Below, piece after piece: positions 1 to 5,499 of a DNA stretch of 6,294 bases (within the stretch, counting starts at the first letter, position 1; every line of letters begins with the position of its first letter). A program made the translations under genes and the position numbers. The DNA comes from an uncultured Oscillibacter sp. GTDB taxonomy: Bacteria; Bacillota; Clostridia; Oscillospirales; Oscillospiraceae. The stretch lies in NCBI GenBank assembly GCA_904393855.1, contig CAJFNE010000119.1:1-6294 (forward strand), given 5' to 3'. The notes under the pieces were generated by a model. It was not told the DNA's origin and ran no database searches. It saw nothing but the letters and a program-made list of their open reading frames with translations.

Positions 1-2
1 AG

Positions 3-584
3 ACCGTATATCTCCGGGAGGTGGTGACGAATCCCGCCATCCAGGTGGGGGAGTACACCATCTACAACGACTTTGAGCGGGACCCCGTGCAGTTTGAGAC
101 GCACAATGTGCTCTACCACTATCCGGTGAATCAGGACCGGCTGGTGATCGGCAAGTTCTGCTCCATCGCCTGCGGCGCGAAGTTCCTGCTGAACAGCGCC
201 AACCACACCCTGCGCTCCCTGTCCACCTATCCCTTCCCCATTTTCCATGAGGCGTGGGACCTGGACATCCGGCGTGTGGCGGAGGCCTGGGACAACCGGG
301 GGGACATCGTGATCGGGAACGATGTGTGGATTGGCTACGAGGCCGTGATCCTGGCGGGCGTGACCATCGGGGACGGGGCCATCATCGGAACCCGGGCCGT
401 GGTGACGCGGGACGTGCCGCCCTATACCATCGTGGGGGGAGTCCCGGCCAGGGTCATCCGCCGGCGTTTTTCCCAGGAGACCATCGCCGCCCTGCTGCGG
501 CTGCGGTGGTGGGACTGGCCCCGGGAGCGGATCGCCCGGAATCTGGAGGCCCTGCAGGTCGGGGAGCTCCACCGTCTGATATAA
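3..584 (+). CDS. CatB/Vat-type hexapeptide-repeat acetyltransferase, 5' end outside the window
   Basis: This is an acetyl-CoA-dependent O-acetyltransferase of the left-handed beta-helix (xenobiotic acyltransferase, XAT) superfamily. The family includes type B chloramphenicol and streptogramin A acetyltransferases and acts in the cytoplasm as a trimer. Numbering from the GTG at 21, the sequence shows GKFCSIA (44-50), the family's catalytic His in NSANH (H62), STYPF (68-72), and hexapeptide turns from about 96 to 140 (VIGNDVWIG, VTIGDGAIIG, YTIVGGVPARVI). The tail WWDWP (about 163-167) is also typical of the family. The frame is open to the window edge, and the codons before the GTG read TVYLRE. 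They fit the conserved N-terminal region of Vat-type proteins that precedes the GxYTYYDD-like segment. The real start is therefore probably upstream, and the GTG at 21 is internal. Substrate is not readable: the family includes resistance enzymes and many uncharacterised chromosomal homologues. It converges on the GNAT gene. Confidence 0.85.
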   Translation, partial: TVYLREVVTNPAIQVGEYTIYNDFERDPVQFETHNVLYHYPVNQDRLVIGKFCSIACGAKFLLNSANHTLRSLSTYPFPIFHEAWDLDIRRVAEAWDNRGDIVIGNDVWIGYEAVILAGVTIGDGAIIGTRAVVTRDVPPYTIVGGVPARVIRRRFSQETIAALLRLRWWDWPRERIARNLEALQVGELHRLI

Positions 585-590
585 TTCCGG

Positions 591-635
591 AAAAGCAGGA
601 AGGCGCGCCGCTGACAGCGGCGCGCCTTTGCGTTT
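591..635. terminator. Bidirectional intrinsic terminator between convergent genes
   Basis: A perfect 12-bp inverted repeat (AGGCGCGCCGCT, 601-612, and AGCGGCGCGCCT, 616-627) has a 3-nt loop, GAC. On the plus strand it is followed by a T-rich tail (TTTGCGTTT, 627-635), and on the minus strand by TCCTGCTTTT (complement of 591-600). It lies 16 nt after the stop of the plus-strand acetyltransferase. The minus-strand GNAT stop codon (634-636) overlaps the end of the plus-strand T tail. The same hairpin probably ends both transcripts. Confidence 0.8.
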
Positions 636-1215
636 ACAGGGCAGCTTCCGCCGCCCGCAGGAGGGCGGCGATCTGCTCCGGGGGAATATCCCGGATGGAG
701 CGCAGGGGCTCCGGTTTTGCGTCATAGGGGGCGATGGGCTTCTCCAGCCAGATCACATCCCACCACTGCCCGTTCTTCCAGCCGGTGTTGTGGAAGACGC
801 CCACCGGCTGGAAACCCAGCTTCCGGTGGAGTCCCTCGCTCTTGGCGTTGGGGAGCGTGATGCTGCCGTAGACGGTCCGAATGCCCTGGAGCCGCAGCAG
901 CTGGAACAGGAGCCCATACAGCCGGCGGCCCAGCCCCCGGGAGGTGCTGTTCCGGTCCAGGTAGATGGACAGCTCCGCGTCCCACTGATAGGCGGCCCGC
1001 TCCGCCGGCCGGTGGGCGTAGGCGAAGCCGATGATCTGTCCGCTGTCCTCCGTGCAGACCAGGTGGGGGTAGTCCCGGGAGATCTCCGCGATCCGGGCGG
1101 CAAACTCCGCCTCCGAGGGGAGCGCGTACTCAAAAGTGATGGGGGTGTCGATATACTGTCCGTAGACACGCAGCAGAGCCGTGCTGTCCGCCGGAACGGC
1201 CAGTCTGATCTGCAT
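634..1215 (-). CDS. GNAT-family N-acetyltransferase (phosphinothricin / L-amino acid acetyltransferase type)
   Basis: This 193-aa cytoplasmic enzyme should transfer acetyl from acetyl-CoA to an amino group. Its pattern is that of the PAT/YncA(MnaT) branch of GNATs: TPITFEY at 24-30, then WDAELSIYLDR (78-88), the acetyl-CoA pyrophosphate loop SRGLGRRLY (92-100), the conserved LHRKLGF (129-135), and GVFHNTGWKNGQWWDVIWLEK (split as GVFHNTGWKNG, 139-149, then QWWDVIWLEK). The family acetylates small amines such as phosphinothricin, methionine sulfone or other L-amino acid analogues; the native substrate cannot be read here. The ATG at 1215 is supported by AAGGAGG (complement of 1222-1228) six bases away. 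The last 30 residues or so (KPEPLRSIRDIPPEQ onwards) form a short extra tail beyond the core fold. It lies downstream of ackA on the same strand, but a strong terminator separates them, so it may depend on read-through or on a weak promoter inside ackA. Confidence 0.88.
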   Translation of the reverse strand: MQIRLAVPADSTALLRVYGQYIDTPITFEYALPSEAEFAARIAEISRDYPHLVCTEDSGQIIGFAYAHRPAERAAYQWDAELSIYLDRNSTSRGLGRRLYGLLFQLLRLQGIRTVYGSITLPNAKSEGLHRKLGFQPVGVFHNTGWKNGQWWDVIWLEKPIAPYDAKPEPLRSIRDIPPEQIAALLRAAEAAL

Positions 1216-1244
1216 GGCCTGCCTCCTTCATGGTTATGTTCTGG

Positions 1245-1279
1245 AAAAAACGCGCGGAGGGGTCAACCCCTCCGTGCGT
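1245..1279 (-). terminator. Intrinsic terminator after ackA
   Basis: Read on the minus strand, an 8-bp stem CGGAGGGG/CCCCTCCG closes a TTGA loop. It is extended by four more pairs (ACGC/GCGT) beyond one A-C mismatch and is followed directly by TTTTTT (complement of 1245-1250). It begins 15 bp after the ackA stop codon and ends 30 bp before the GNAT start. Confidence 0.88.
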
Positions 1280-1293
1280 CCGCGAAAATCGAA

Positions 1294-2499
1294 TTACTTG
1301 CCGGACACGATGGCGGCGGTGTCCATGGCGATCATGAGCTCCTCGTTGGTGGGGATCAGCAGGACCTTCACCGGGGAGTCGGCGGCGGAGATCACGGTCT
1401 CCTTGCCCCGGACGTTGTTGGCGTCCGCGTCCAGCTTCACACCCATGAAGTCCAGACCCTGGCACACGTCGGCCCGGACACCGGCGTCGTTCTCGCCCAC
1501 GCCGGCGGTGAAGATGACGGCGTCCACGCCGCCCATGGCCGCCGCATAGGCGCCCACGTACTTGCGGACCTCATAGGCGAACTTGTCCCGGGCCAGGGCG
1601 GCCTTCTGGTTGCCCTCAGCGGCGGCGTTCTCCAGATCCCGGAAGTCGGAGCTGACGCCGGAGAGACCCTCCATGCCAGACTTCTTGTTCAGCACGTTCA
1701 GCATCTCGTCGATGTTCATGCCGTACTTGTTCATCAGGTACTGCAGGATGCCCGCGTCCAGGTCGCCGGACCGGGTGCCCATGGGCAGGCCCGCCAGGGG
1801 GGTGAAGCCCATGGAGGTGTCCACGCTCTTGCCGCCGTCCACGGCGGTGATGGAGGAGCCGTTGCCCAGGTGGCAGGAGATCAGCTTCAGCTCCTCGATG
1901 GGCTTGCCCAGCATGGCGGCGGCCCGCTGGGTCACATACTTGTGGGAGGTGCCGTGGAAGCCGTAGCGGCGGACCCGGTCTTTCTCATAGTACTCATAGG
2001 GCAGGGCGTACATGTAGGCCATGGGGGGCATGGTCTGGTGGAAGGCGGTGTCGAACACGCCCACCATGGGCACGCCGGGCATGCACTCCTGGCAGGCCTT
2101 GATGCCGGTGATGTTGGCGGGGTTGTGGAGGGGGGCCAGGGGGATGCAGTCCTCCAGGGCCTTCATCACCTCGTCCGTGATGAGGACGGAGCCGGCAAAG
2201 GCCTCGCCGCCGTGGACCACCCGGTGGCCCACCGCGTCGATCTCTTTCATGGAGCCGATGACGCCGTTCTGGGGGTCCACCAGGGCGTTCAGCACCGCCT
2301 GGATGGCCTCGGAGTGAGTGGGCATGGCCACATCCACGGCGTTCAGAGTCTCCTTGCCCTCCACCTGGGGCTTATAGGTGAATTTGCCGTCGATCCCGAT
2401 GCGCTCGCACAGGCCCTTGGCCAGCAGGACGCCGGTTTCGGGGTTCAGTAGCTGATACTTCAGGGAGGAACTGCCGGCATTGATGACGAGAATGTTCAT
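1294..2499 (-). CDS. ackA: Acetate kinase
   Basis: This cytoplasmic enzyme interconverts acetyl phosphate + ADP and acetate + ATP, the energy-yielding last step of acetate fermentation and the reverse step in acetate assimilation. The 401-aa length matches the family. Catalytic and binding landmarks are all present: NAGSSSLKY (N7), GHRVVHGG (R93), VFDTAFH (D150), GFHGTSHKYV (H182), CHLGNGSS (209-216), GTRSGDLD (R243), FTAGVGEN (330-337) and TNEEL (E386). These are N7, R91, D148, H180, R241 and E384 in the well-studied Methanosarcina enzyme, with a constant +2 shift after the N-terminus. An open frame continues upstream to 2595, but the family start MNILVINAGSS is the ATG at 2499. GAGGAG (complement of 2511-2516) lies about 11 nt before it. 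No phosphotransacetylase gene is visible in the window. The gene is divergent from tmcAL, has its own promoter, and is closed by a strong terminator. Confidence 0.98.
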   Translation of the reverse strand: MNILVINAGSSSLKYQLLNPETGVLLAKGLCERIGIDGKFTYKPQVEGKETLNAVDVAMPTHSEAIQAVLNALVDPQNGVIGSMKEIDAVGHRVVHGGEAFAGSVLITDEVMKALEDCIPLAPLHNPANITGIKACQECMPGVPMVGVFDTAFHQTMPPMAYMYALPYEYYEKDRVRRYGFHGTSHKYVTQRAAAMLGKPIEELKLISCHLGNGSSITAVDGGKSVDTSMGFTPLAGLPMGTRSGDLDAGILQYLMNKYGMNIDEMLNVLNKKSGMEGLSGVSSDFRDLENAAAEGNQKAALARDKFAYEVRKYVGAYAAAMGGVDAVIFTAGVGENDAGVRADVCQGLDFMGVKLDADANNVRGKETVISAADSPVKVLLIPTNEELMIAMDTAAIVSGK

Positions 2500-2529
2500 G
2501 ATTGCAACGTCTCCTCTTCTTTTGGGGAA

Positions 2530-2593
2530 GGCCTTGCGGCCCCTCCGCAAATCATATAAAATAGAATACAAGTTCAGGGCCGCGCAAGGGCCC
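2530..2593 (-). other. Structured 5' leader of ackA mRNA
   Basis: The predicted leader of about 95 nt contains two local hairpins on the minus strand. One is GGGCC/GGCCC near the transcript start (2577-2593), the other TTGCGG-AGGGG-CCGCAA (2534-2550). The segments at 2577-2593 and 2530-2543 are also imperfect inverted copies of one another, so they could instead form one long-range stem. No U-run follows, so a classical attenuator is not supported. A role in mRNA stability or as an alternative-fold switch is inference. Confidence 0.35.
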
Positions 2594-2600
2594 AACCCCT

Positions 2601-2628
2601 ATTATATCAGAGTTTTTTCCAGTGACAA
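2601..2628 (-). promoter_or_regulatory. Sigma-A-type promoter of ackA
   Basis: On the minus strand, TTGTCA (complement of 2623-2628, 5/6 match to TTGACA) lies 16 bp before a perfect TATAAT (complement of 2601-2606). Transcription would start near 2594, giving a leader of about 95 nt. The -35 box overlaps one half of a 7-bp inverted repeat (2621-2627 and 2647-2653) that could be an operator. Confidence 0.75.
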
Positions 2629-2662
2629 CCACTATTTTTACCGAAATGTCACTTTTTTGTCA
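2621..2662. repeat. TGTCA repeats in the ackA-tmcAL divergent region (possible operator)
   Basis: AGTGACA (2621-2627) and TGTCACT (2647-2653) form an exact 7-bp inverted repeat with a 19-bp spacer. A further TGTCA follows at 2658-2662, 11 bp (about one helical turn) after the TGTCA at 2647. The first arm covers the ackA -35 box, so a protein bound here could affect ackA and possibly tmcAL. No regulator is identified. Confidence 0.35.
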
Positions 2663-2670
2663 TCGAATTT

Positions 2671-2677
2671 GGGGTGA
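2671..2677 (+). promoter_or_regulatory. Ribosome binding site that decides the tmcAL start
   Basis: GGGGTGA matches the anti-Shine-Dalgarno complement GAGGTGA in 6 of 7 bases and lies five bases before the GTG at 2683. It would overlap the alternative GTG at 2674, which has no good site of its own. This favours 2683 as the start. Confidence 0.5.
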
Positions 2678-2682
2678 ATTCT

Positions 2683-3891
2683 GTGGAAACTGCGGGTATT
2701 ATTTTAGAATACAATCCTATGCACACCGGGCACCTCTATCTGCTGGAGCAGGTCCGCCGCCGGCTGGGGGCGGAGACCGCCGTGGTCGGCGTCATGAGCG
2801 GAGACTTTGTCCAGCGGGGGGATTTTGCCCTGCTGCGGCGGCAGGCCCGGGCCCGGGCCGCGGTGGAGAGCGGCGTGAATCTGGTGCTGGAGCTGCCTCT
2901 GCCCTGGGCTGTGTCCTCCGCGGAGCGGTTCGCCGCCGGCGGCGTGGAGATTCTGGAGGCCACGGGGGTGGTGACCCGCTTGGCCTTTGGCAGCGAGTGC
3001 GGGGACGACGCCGCGCTGGTGCGGGTGGCCGCCTGTTTGCGGACCGAGGCGTACCGCGCCGCCCTTCGGCGGCATCTGACCGGCGGCGCGTCCTATGACG
3101 CCTGCCGGCAGGCGGCCGCGGCGGAGGTGCTGGGAGAGGAGGACGCCGCGCTGCTGGCGCAGCCCAACAACAATCTGGGGGTGGAATACTGCAAGGCCCT
3201 GCTGAACCGGGGCTCCGGTATCCGCCCCTTGACCGTCTCCCGGGTGGGGGACGCCCACGACCGGGAGCGGCCGGGAGAGGGACACCCCTCCGCCACGGCC
3301 CTCCGCGCCCTGATCCGGGCGGGGGAGGCGGACCGGGCCCTGGAGCTGATGCCCCCCGCCATGGCGGCGGTCTACCGGGCGGAGGCGGCTGTGGGCCGCG
3401 CGCCGGTATTTTTGGAGACCTGCGAGCGGGCGGTGCTGGCCCGGCTGCGCTCCATGACGGAATCGGACTTCGCCGCTCTGGACCAGGGGCGGGAGGGGCT
3501 GTACCGCCGCTTGTACCGGGCCAGCCGCACAGCCCCGACACTGGAGACGCTGCTGGCGGCGGCCAAAACGAAACGCTATGCCCATGCCCGCCTGCGCCGG
3601 ATGGCGCTGTGGGCCTATCTGGGGCTTTGCCCCGCCGAGGTGCCAGCACAGGTGCCGTATCTTCGGGTGCTGGCGGCGGACGCCCTGGGCCGGGAGCTGC
3701 TGGCCCGGATGCGGAAGGCCGCCCGCTTGCCGATTCTCACGAAACCCGGCCGTGTGCGCCGGCTGGACCAGGCCGCCCAGGCCCTGTTCGCGCTGGAGGC
3801 CCGGGGGGCGGACCTCTATGCCCTGGCGTACCCGGACCTGACGGCGGCCGCCGGAGGGAGCCTCTGGAGAGAGGGACCCGCGATGCTGTGA
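2683..3891 (+). CDS. tmcAL: tRNA(Met) cytidine acetate ligase TmcAL (YlbM family)
   Basis: TmcAL makes N4-acetylcytidine at the wobble position (C34) of elongator tRNA(Met). It activates acetate with ATP to acetyl-AMP, whereas the E. coli enzyme TmcA uses acetyl-CoA. Visible features are the nucleotidyltransferase fold start GIILEYNPMHTGHLYLL (5-21) with the HxGH nucleotide-binding motif (H14, H17), MSGDFVQRGDFALL (38-51), LELPLPWAVSSAERFA (69-84), GSEC (103-106), PNNNLGVEY (161-169) and PSATALR (202-208, the family's SA-S/T-A-I/L-R motif). A helical C-terminal half follows. At 402 aa it is of family length. GTG at 2683 is chosen because it gives the usual METAGIILEYNP start and fits the ribosome site; GTG at 2674 would add three residues (MNS). 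It is divergent from ackA, whose product handles the same acetate pool, and is followed after 24 bp by a lipoprotein gene with no terminator between, so the two are probably cotranscribed. No clear promoter of its own was found. Confidence 0.93.
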   Translation: METAGIILEYNPMHTGHLYLLEQVRRRLGAETAVVGVMSGDFVQRGDFALLRRQARARAAVESGVNLVLELPLPWAVSSAERFAAGGVEILEATGVVTRLAFGSECGDDAALVRVAACLRTEAYRAALRRHLTGGASYDACRQAAAAEVLGEEDAALLAQPNNNLGVEYCKALLNRGSGIRPLTVSRVGDAHDRERPGEGHPSATALRALIRAGEADRALELMPPAMAAVYRAEAAVGRAPVFLETCERAVLARLRSMTESDFAALDQGREGLYRRLYRASRTAPTLETLLAAAKTKRYAHARLRRMALWAYLGLCPAEVPAQVPYLRVLAADALGRELLARMRKAARLPILTKPGRVRRLDQAAQALFALEARGADLYALAYPDLTAAAGGSLWREGPAML

Positions 3892-3915
3892 TTCCCCTTT
3901 GGAAAGGAGCAACCC

Positions 3916-4797
3916 ATGCCCAAACTGCTGATTCTGCTGCTGTCGCTGCTGCTGACGGCCTGCGCCTCCGCTCCGGTGGTCAGCGTCCAGAGTTCGACGC
4001 TGCCGCCGGCCTCCATGCTGCCGGTGACGGAGGAGGCCGGCGACGGTCTCCGCTACACGATGGAGCTGGAGACCTGGGAGCAGTCGTCCCAGACAGAGGA
4101 TGGCACCCCCCTGGTGTCGTGCGTCTACAACCTGCCGGCCATGCATGTGGTCCGGGCGGATGGCTCGGAGGTCAGTGAGGCCGAAACGGAGCAGGAGACC
4201 CGCGCCCTGGAGGTGGCGGAGGCCTTTAACCAGGAGTTTACCGCCTGGACCGGGGAGACGGACTTCGAGGAGCTGACCCAGGAGGCCCGGGCAGACCTGG
4301 AGTGGCGTCAGACAGAGCAGGTGGAGTGGACCACCGGCTATGTGCTGGAACTGGACTGCACCGTCTATCAGACGGAGAAGTTGATCAGCGTCACGGGCAT
4401 CCACTACAACCATCTGGACGGCGCCGCCCACCCCAACATGTGGTACATCAGCTGGAACTATGACCTGGAGGCGGGGGAGTTTTTTACCCCGGACTTTCTG
4501 GGCGAGGACACGGAACTGCACACGGCGGTGACGGAGGAGATCGTCCGGCAGGCCAACGCGCCGGCGAAGGACGGCACCATCCCGGCGGAGAACTACTGGG
4601 AGGACTATGCCGAGATCGCCGCCAACTGGAACACCACCGCCGTGGCCTTTGACGGGGAGGATATGGTGGTGACGTTCTCTCCCTATGAGCTGGCGGCCTT
4701 TGGCTTCGGGCCCCAGGCCTTTCGGATTTCCTACGGTTACCTGGAGCCCTACCTGAGCGACCACGGCCGGGAGCTGCTGGGGCTGTCAGAGGGCTGA
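3916..4797 (+). CDS. DUF3298/DUF4163-type (RsiV-like) lipoprotein
   Basis: This predicted membrane-anchored extracytoplasmic lipoprotein has 293 aa. A short signal peptide (MPKLLILLLSLLLTAC) ends in a lipobox LTAC, with the lipidated cysteine at C16. A low-complexity linker (about 17-42) follows. The body resembles the two-part domain found in RsiV, PdaC and many Firmicute surface proteins. The DUF4163-like part is about 45-175 (YTMELETWEQ, the ITGIHYNHLDGAAHP-type segment at 159-173). The DUF3298-like part runs from about 176 to 283 (WYISWNYDLEAGE, SPYELAAFGFGPQ, ISYGYLEPYL). RsiV's domain binds lysozyme, but no such activity can be claimed here, and there is no sigma-factor gene beside it. 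AAAGGAG (3903-3909) sits six bases before the ATG. It probably shares a transcript with tmcAL, and a terminator follows 20 bp after the stop. The domain assignment is by pattern and moderately sure; the lipoprotein call is strong. Confidence 0.85.
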   Translation: MPKLLILLLSLLLTACASAPVVSVQSSTLPPASMLPVTEEAGDGLRYTMELETWEQSSQTEDGTPLVSCVYNLPAMHVVRADGSEVSEAETEQETRALEVAEAFNQEFTAWTGETDFEELTQEARADLEWRQTEQVEWTTGYVLELDCTVYQTEKLISVTGIHYNHLDGAAHPNMWYISWNYDLEAGEFFTPDFLGEDTELHTAVTEEIVRQANAPAKDGTIPAENYWEDYAEIAANWNTTAVAFDGEDMVVTFSPYELAAFGFGPQAFRISYGYLEPYLSDHGRELLGLSEG

Positions 4798-4817
4798 ACC
4801 CCACCGAAGCATGACGC

Positions 4818-4849
4818 CGGGGCGGACTGCGGGTCTGCCCCGCTTTTTT
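4818..4849 (+). terminator. Intrinsic terminator after the lipoprotein gene
   Basis: A 10-bp stem (CGGGGCGGAC, 4818-4827, with GTCTGCCCCG, 4833-4842, one G-T wobble) closes a TGCGG loop and is followed by CTTTTTT. It ends the tmcAL-lipoprotein transcript only 5 bp before the -35 box of the next operon. Confidence 0.9.
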
Positions 4850-4853
4850 ACCC

Positions 4854-4882
4854 TTGACATACCTAGAAATACTATGTATAAT
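4854..4882 (+). promoter_or_regulatory. Consensus promoter of the padR operon
   Basis: A perfect TTGACA (4854-4859), a 17-bp spacer and a perfect TATAAT (4877-4882) predict strong sigma-A transcription starting near 4889. An ideal core promoter in front of a PadR gene suggests that its output is held down by a repressor, probably PadR itself. The spacer holds the inverted repeat ACATA (4857-4861) / TATGT (4873-4877). Confidence 0.92.
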
Positions 4883-4912
4883 CAGAATAGAGAAATACCT
4901 CGAAAATCTAGG
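4857..4912 (+). promoter_or_regulatory. Operator-like repeats over the padR operon promoter
   Basis: Several short repeats lie together. The inverted repeat ACATA-N11-TATGT (4857-4877) sits between the -35 and -10 boxes. The direct repeat TACCTaGAAA / TACCTcGAAA is at 4860-4869 and 4896-4905. AGAAATAC occurs at 4865-4872 and 4891-4898. The outer inverted repeat CCTAGA / TCTAGG is at 4862-4867 and 4907-4912. PadR proteins are known to bind ATGT/ACAT-type dyads. Autoregulation by the PadR encoded 250 bp downstream is a reasonable inference. Confidence 0.5.
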
Positions 4913-4913
4913 C

Positions 4914-4920
4914 AAGGGGG
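4914..4920 (+). promoter_or_regulatory. Ribosome binding site for the TTG-started small gene
   Basis: AAGGGGG lies nine bases before the TTG at 4930. An ATG at 4923 is only two bases from this site, and its frame stops after 29 codons, so the TTG is the better start. Confidence 0.5.
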
Positions 4921-4929
4921 CGATGCGGC

Positions 4930-5163
4930 TTGAAACGGTTCCTGGGAACGTTTGGAGTCTGTCTGGTGCTGGGCTGGGCGTTCCTGTTCTTCGGGGGAGC
5001 CCTGATTTTTGAAAACATCTGGGCGCTGCTGGTGTTCAGCGCCCTGGTGCTGACCATTCTGATCCTGCTGTTTGAGGGGCAGGACCGGCGGATCGAGGAG
5101 CTGGAGGTACGGGTGCAGGCATTGGAGGAGCTGCACCGCGCGGAAAAGGAGGAAACCCTATGA
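4930..5163 (+). CDS. Small two-TM membrane protein with C-terminal coiled coil
   Basis: I do not recognise this 77-aa protein as a named family. It has two hydrophobic segments, about 4-27 (FLGTFGVCLVLGWAFLFFGG core) and 31-49 (WALLVFSALVLTILILLF). A charged amphipathic stretch follows (about 52-75, DRRIEELEVRVQALEELHRA) with heptad-spaced I/L/V/L, which predicts a short coiled coil, probably cytoplasmic. The start is TTG (first residues read MKRF), downstream of AAGGGGG; no better in-frame start exists before the promoter. It is the first gene of a PadR operon, and its stop overlaps the padR start (ATGA). The order small membrane protein, PadR, HAAS membrane protein suggests a membrane-stress or envelope cassette, and the coiled coil could mediate oligomerisation or contact with a partner. 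This is inference from context only. Existence as a gene is well supported by its promoter, spacing and overlap. Confidence 0.78.
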   Translation: MKRFLGTFGVCLVLGWAFLFFGGALIFENIWALLVFSALVLTILILLFEGQDRRIEELEVRVQALEELHRAEKEETL

Positions 5164-5498
5164 GAAAACAGACCATGGACCACACCCATCTGCTGGTGCT
5201 CTCCCTGCTGGCGGGGGAGGATATGTACGGCTACCAGATGATCCTGGAGCTCTCCCGCCGCTCGGACCACACCTTCGAGATGAAGGAGGGGACGCTGTAT
5301 CCGGTGCTCCACGGCCTGGAGCGGGACGGATTGGTGGAGGCCTATCAGCAGGAAGCCCCCACGGGCCGGGTGCGGAAGTACTACCACCTGACCCGGCGGG
5401 GGGCCTCCTTTCTGAAAGAGGAGGCGGAGGCATGGAACACCTATTCCAGCGCCGTCAACGCGGTGCTCCGGTCCAGCCCGGGGCTGAACCTGGCCTGA
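5160..5498 (+). CDS. PadR family transcriptional regulator
   Basis: This is a 112-aa DNA-binding repressor of the short PadR subfamily: a winged helix-turn-helix with a single C-terminal dimerisation helix. Family signatures are HLLVLSLLAGEDMYGYQM (10-27), the recognition-helix region MKEGTLYPVLHGLERDGLV (41-59), and the wing GRVRKYYHLTRRG (69-81). The tail of about 82-105 is the dimer helix. AAGGAGG (5146-5152) precedes the ATG by seven bases, and the start overlaps the previous stop as ATGA, so translation is likely coupled. PadR proteins of this type commonly sit next to, and repress, HAAS/DUF1700-type membrane protein genes; the next gene, 1 nt downstream, is one. The repeats over the operon promoter are its most likely target. 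The inducer is unknown. Confidence 0.96.
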   Translation: MRKQTMDHTHLLVLSLLAGEDMYGYQMILELSRRSDHTFEMKEGTLYPVLHGLERDGLVEAYQQEAPTGRVRKYYHLTRRGASFLKEEAEAWNTYSSAVNAVLRSSPGLNLA

Positions 5499-5499
5499 G

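Noticed and set aside
21..23. GTG at 21 as the true start of the CatB/Vat-type gene
   Set aside because: The frame is open to the window edge, and the preceding codons (TVYLRE) fit the conserved N-terminal region of the family, so the start is probably outside the window.
628..2451. A 607-codon open frame on the plus strand opposite the GNAT gene and ackA
   Set aside because: It is antisense to two clearly recognised genes. Its translation is a low-complexity G/H/V/A-rich mix with no domain, as expected from GC-biased third positions.
2500..2595. A longer acetate kinase start at 2595 adding 32 residues
   Set aside because: The extension crosses the predicted transcription start and leader hairpins. 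The family begins at MNILVINAGSS, and GAGGAG supports the ATG at 2499.
3922..3957. CTG-rich run in the lipoprotein signal peptide as a contingency repeat
   Set aside because: The CTG codons are interrupted (ATT, TCG) and simply encode the leucine-rich core. Triplet changes would not shift the frame.
2704..4764. A 686-codon open frame on the minus strand opposite tmcAL and the lipoprotein gene
   Set aside because: It spans two real genes on the other strand, is rich in G, R, Q and H without any family motif, and has no ribosome site or promoter.
4923..5012. ATG at 4923 as the start of the first gene of the padR operon
   Set aside because: It is in a different frame that stops after 29 codons, and it is only two bases from the ribosome site. 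The TTG frame gives a coherent membrane protein coupled to padR.
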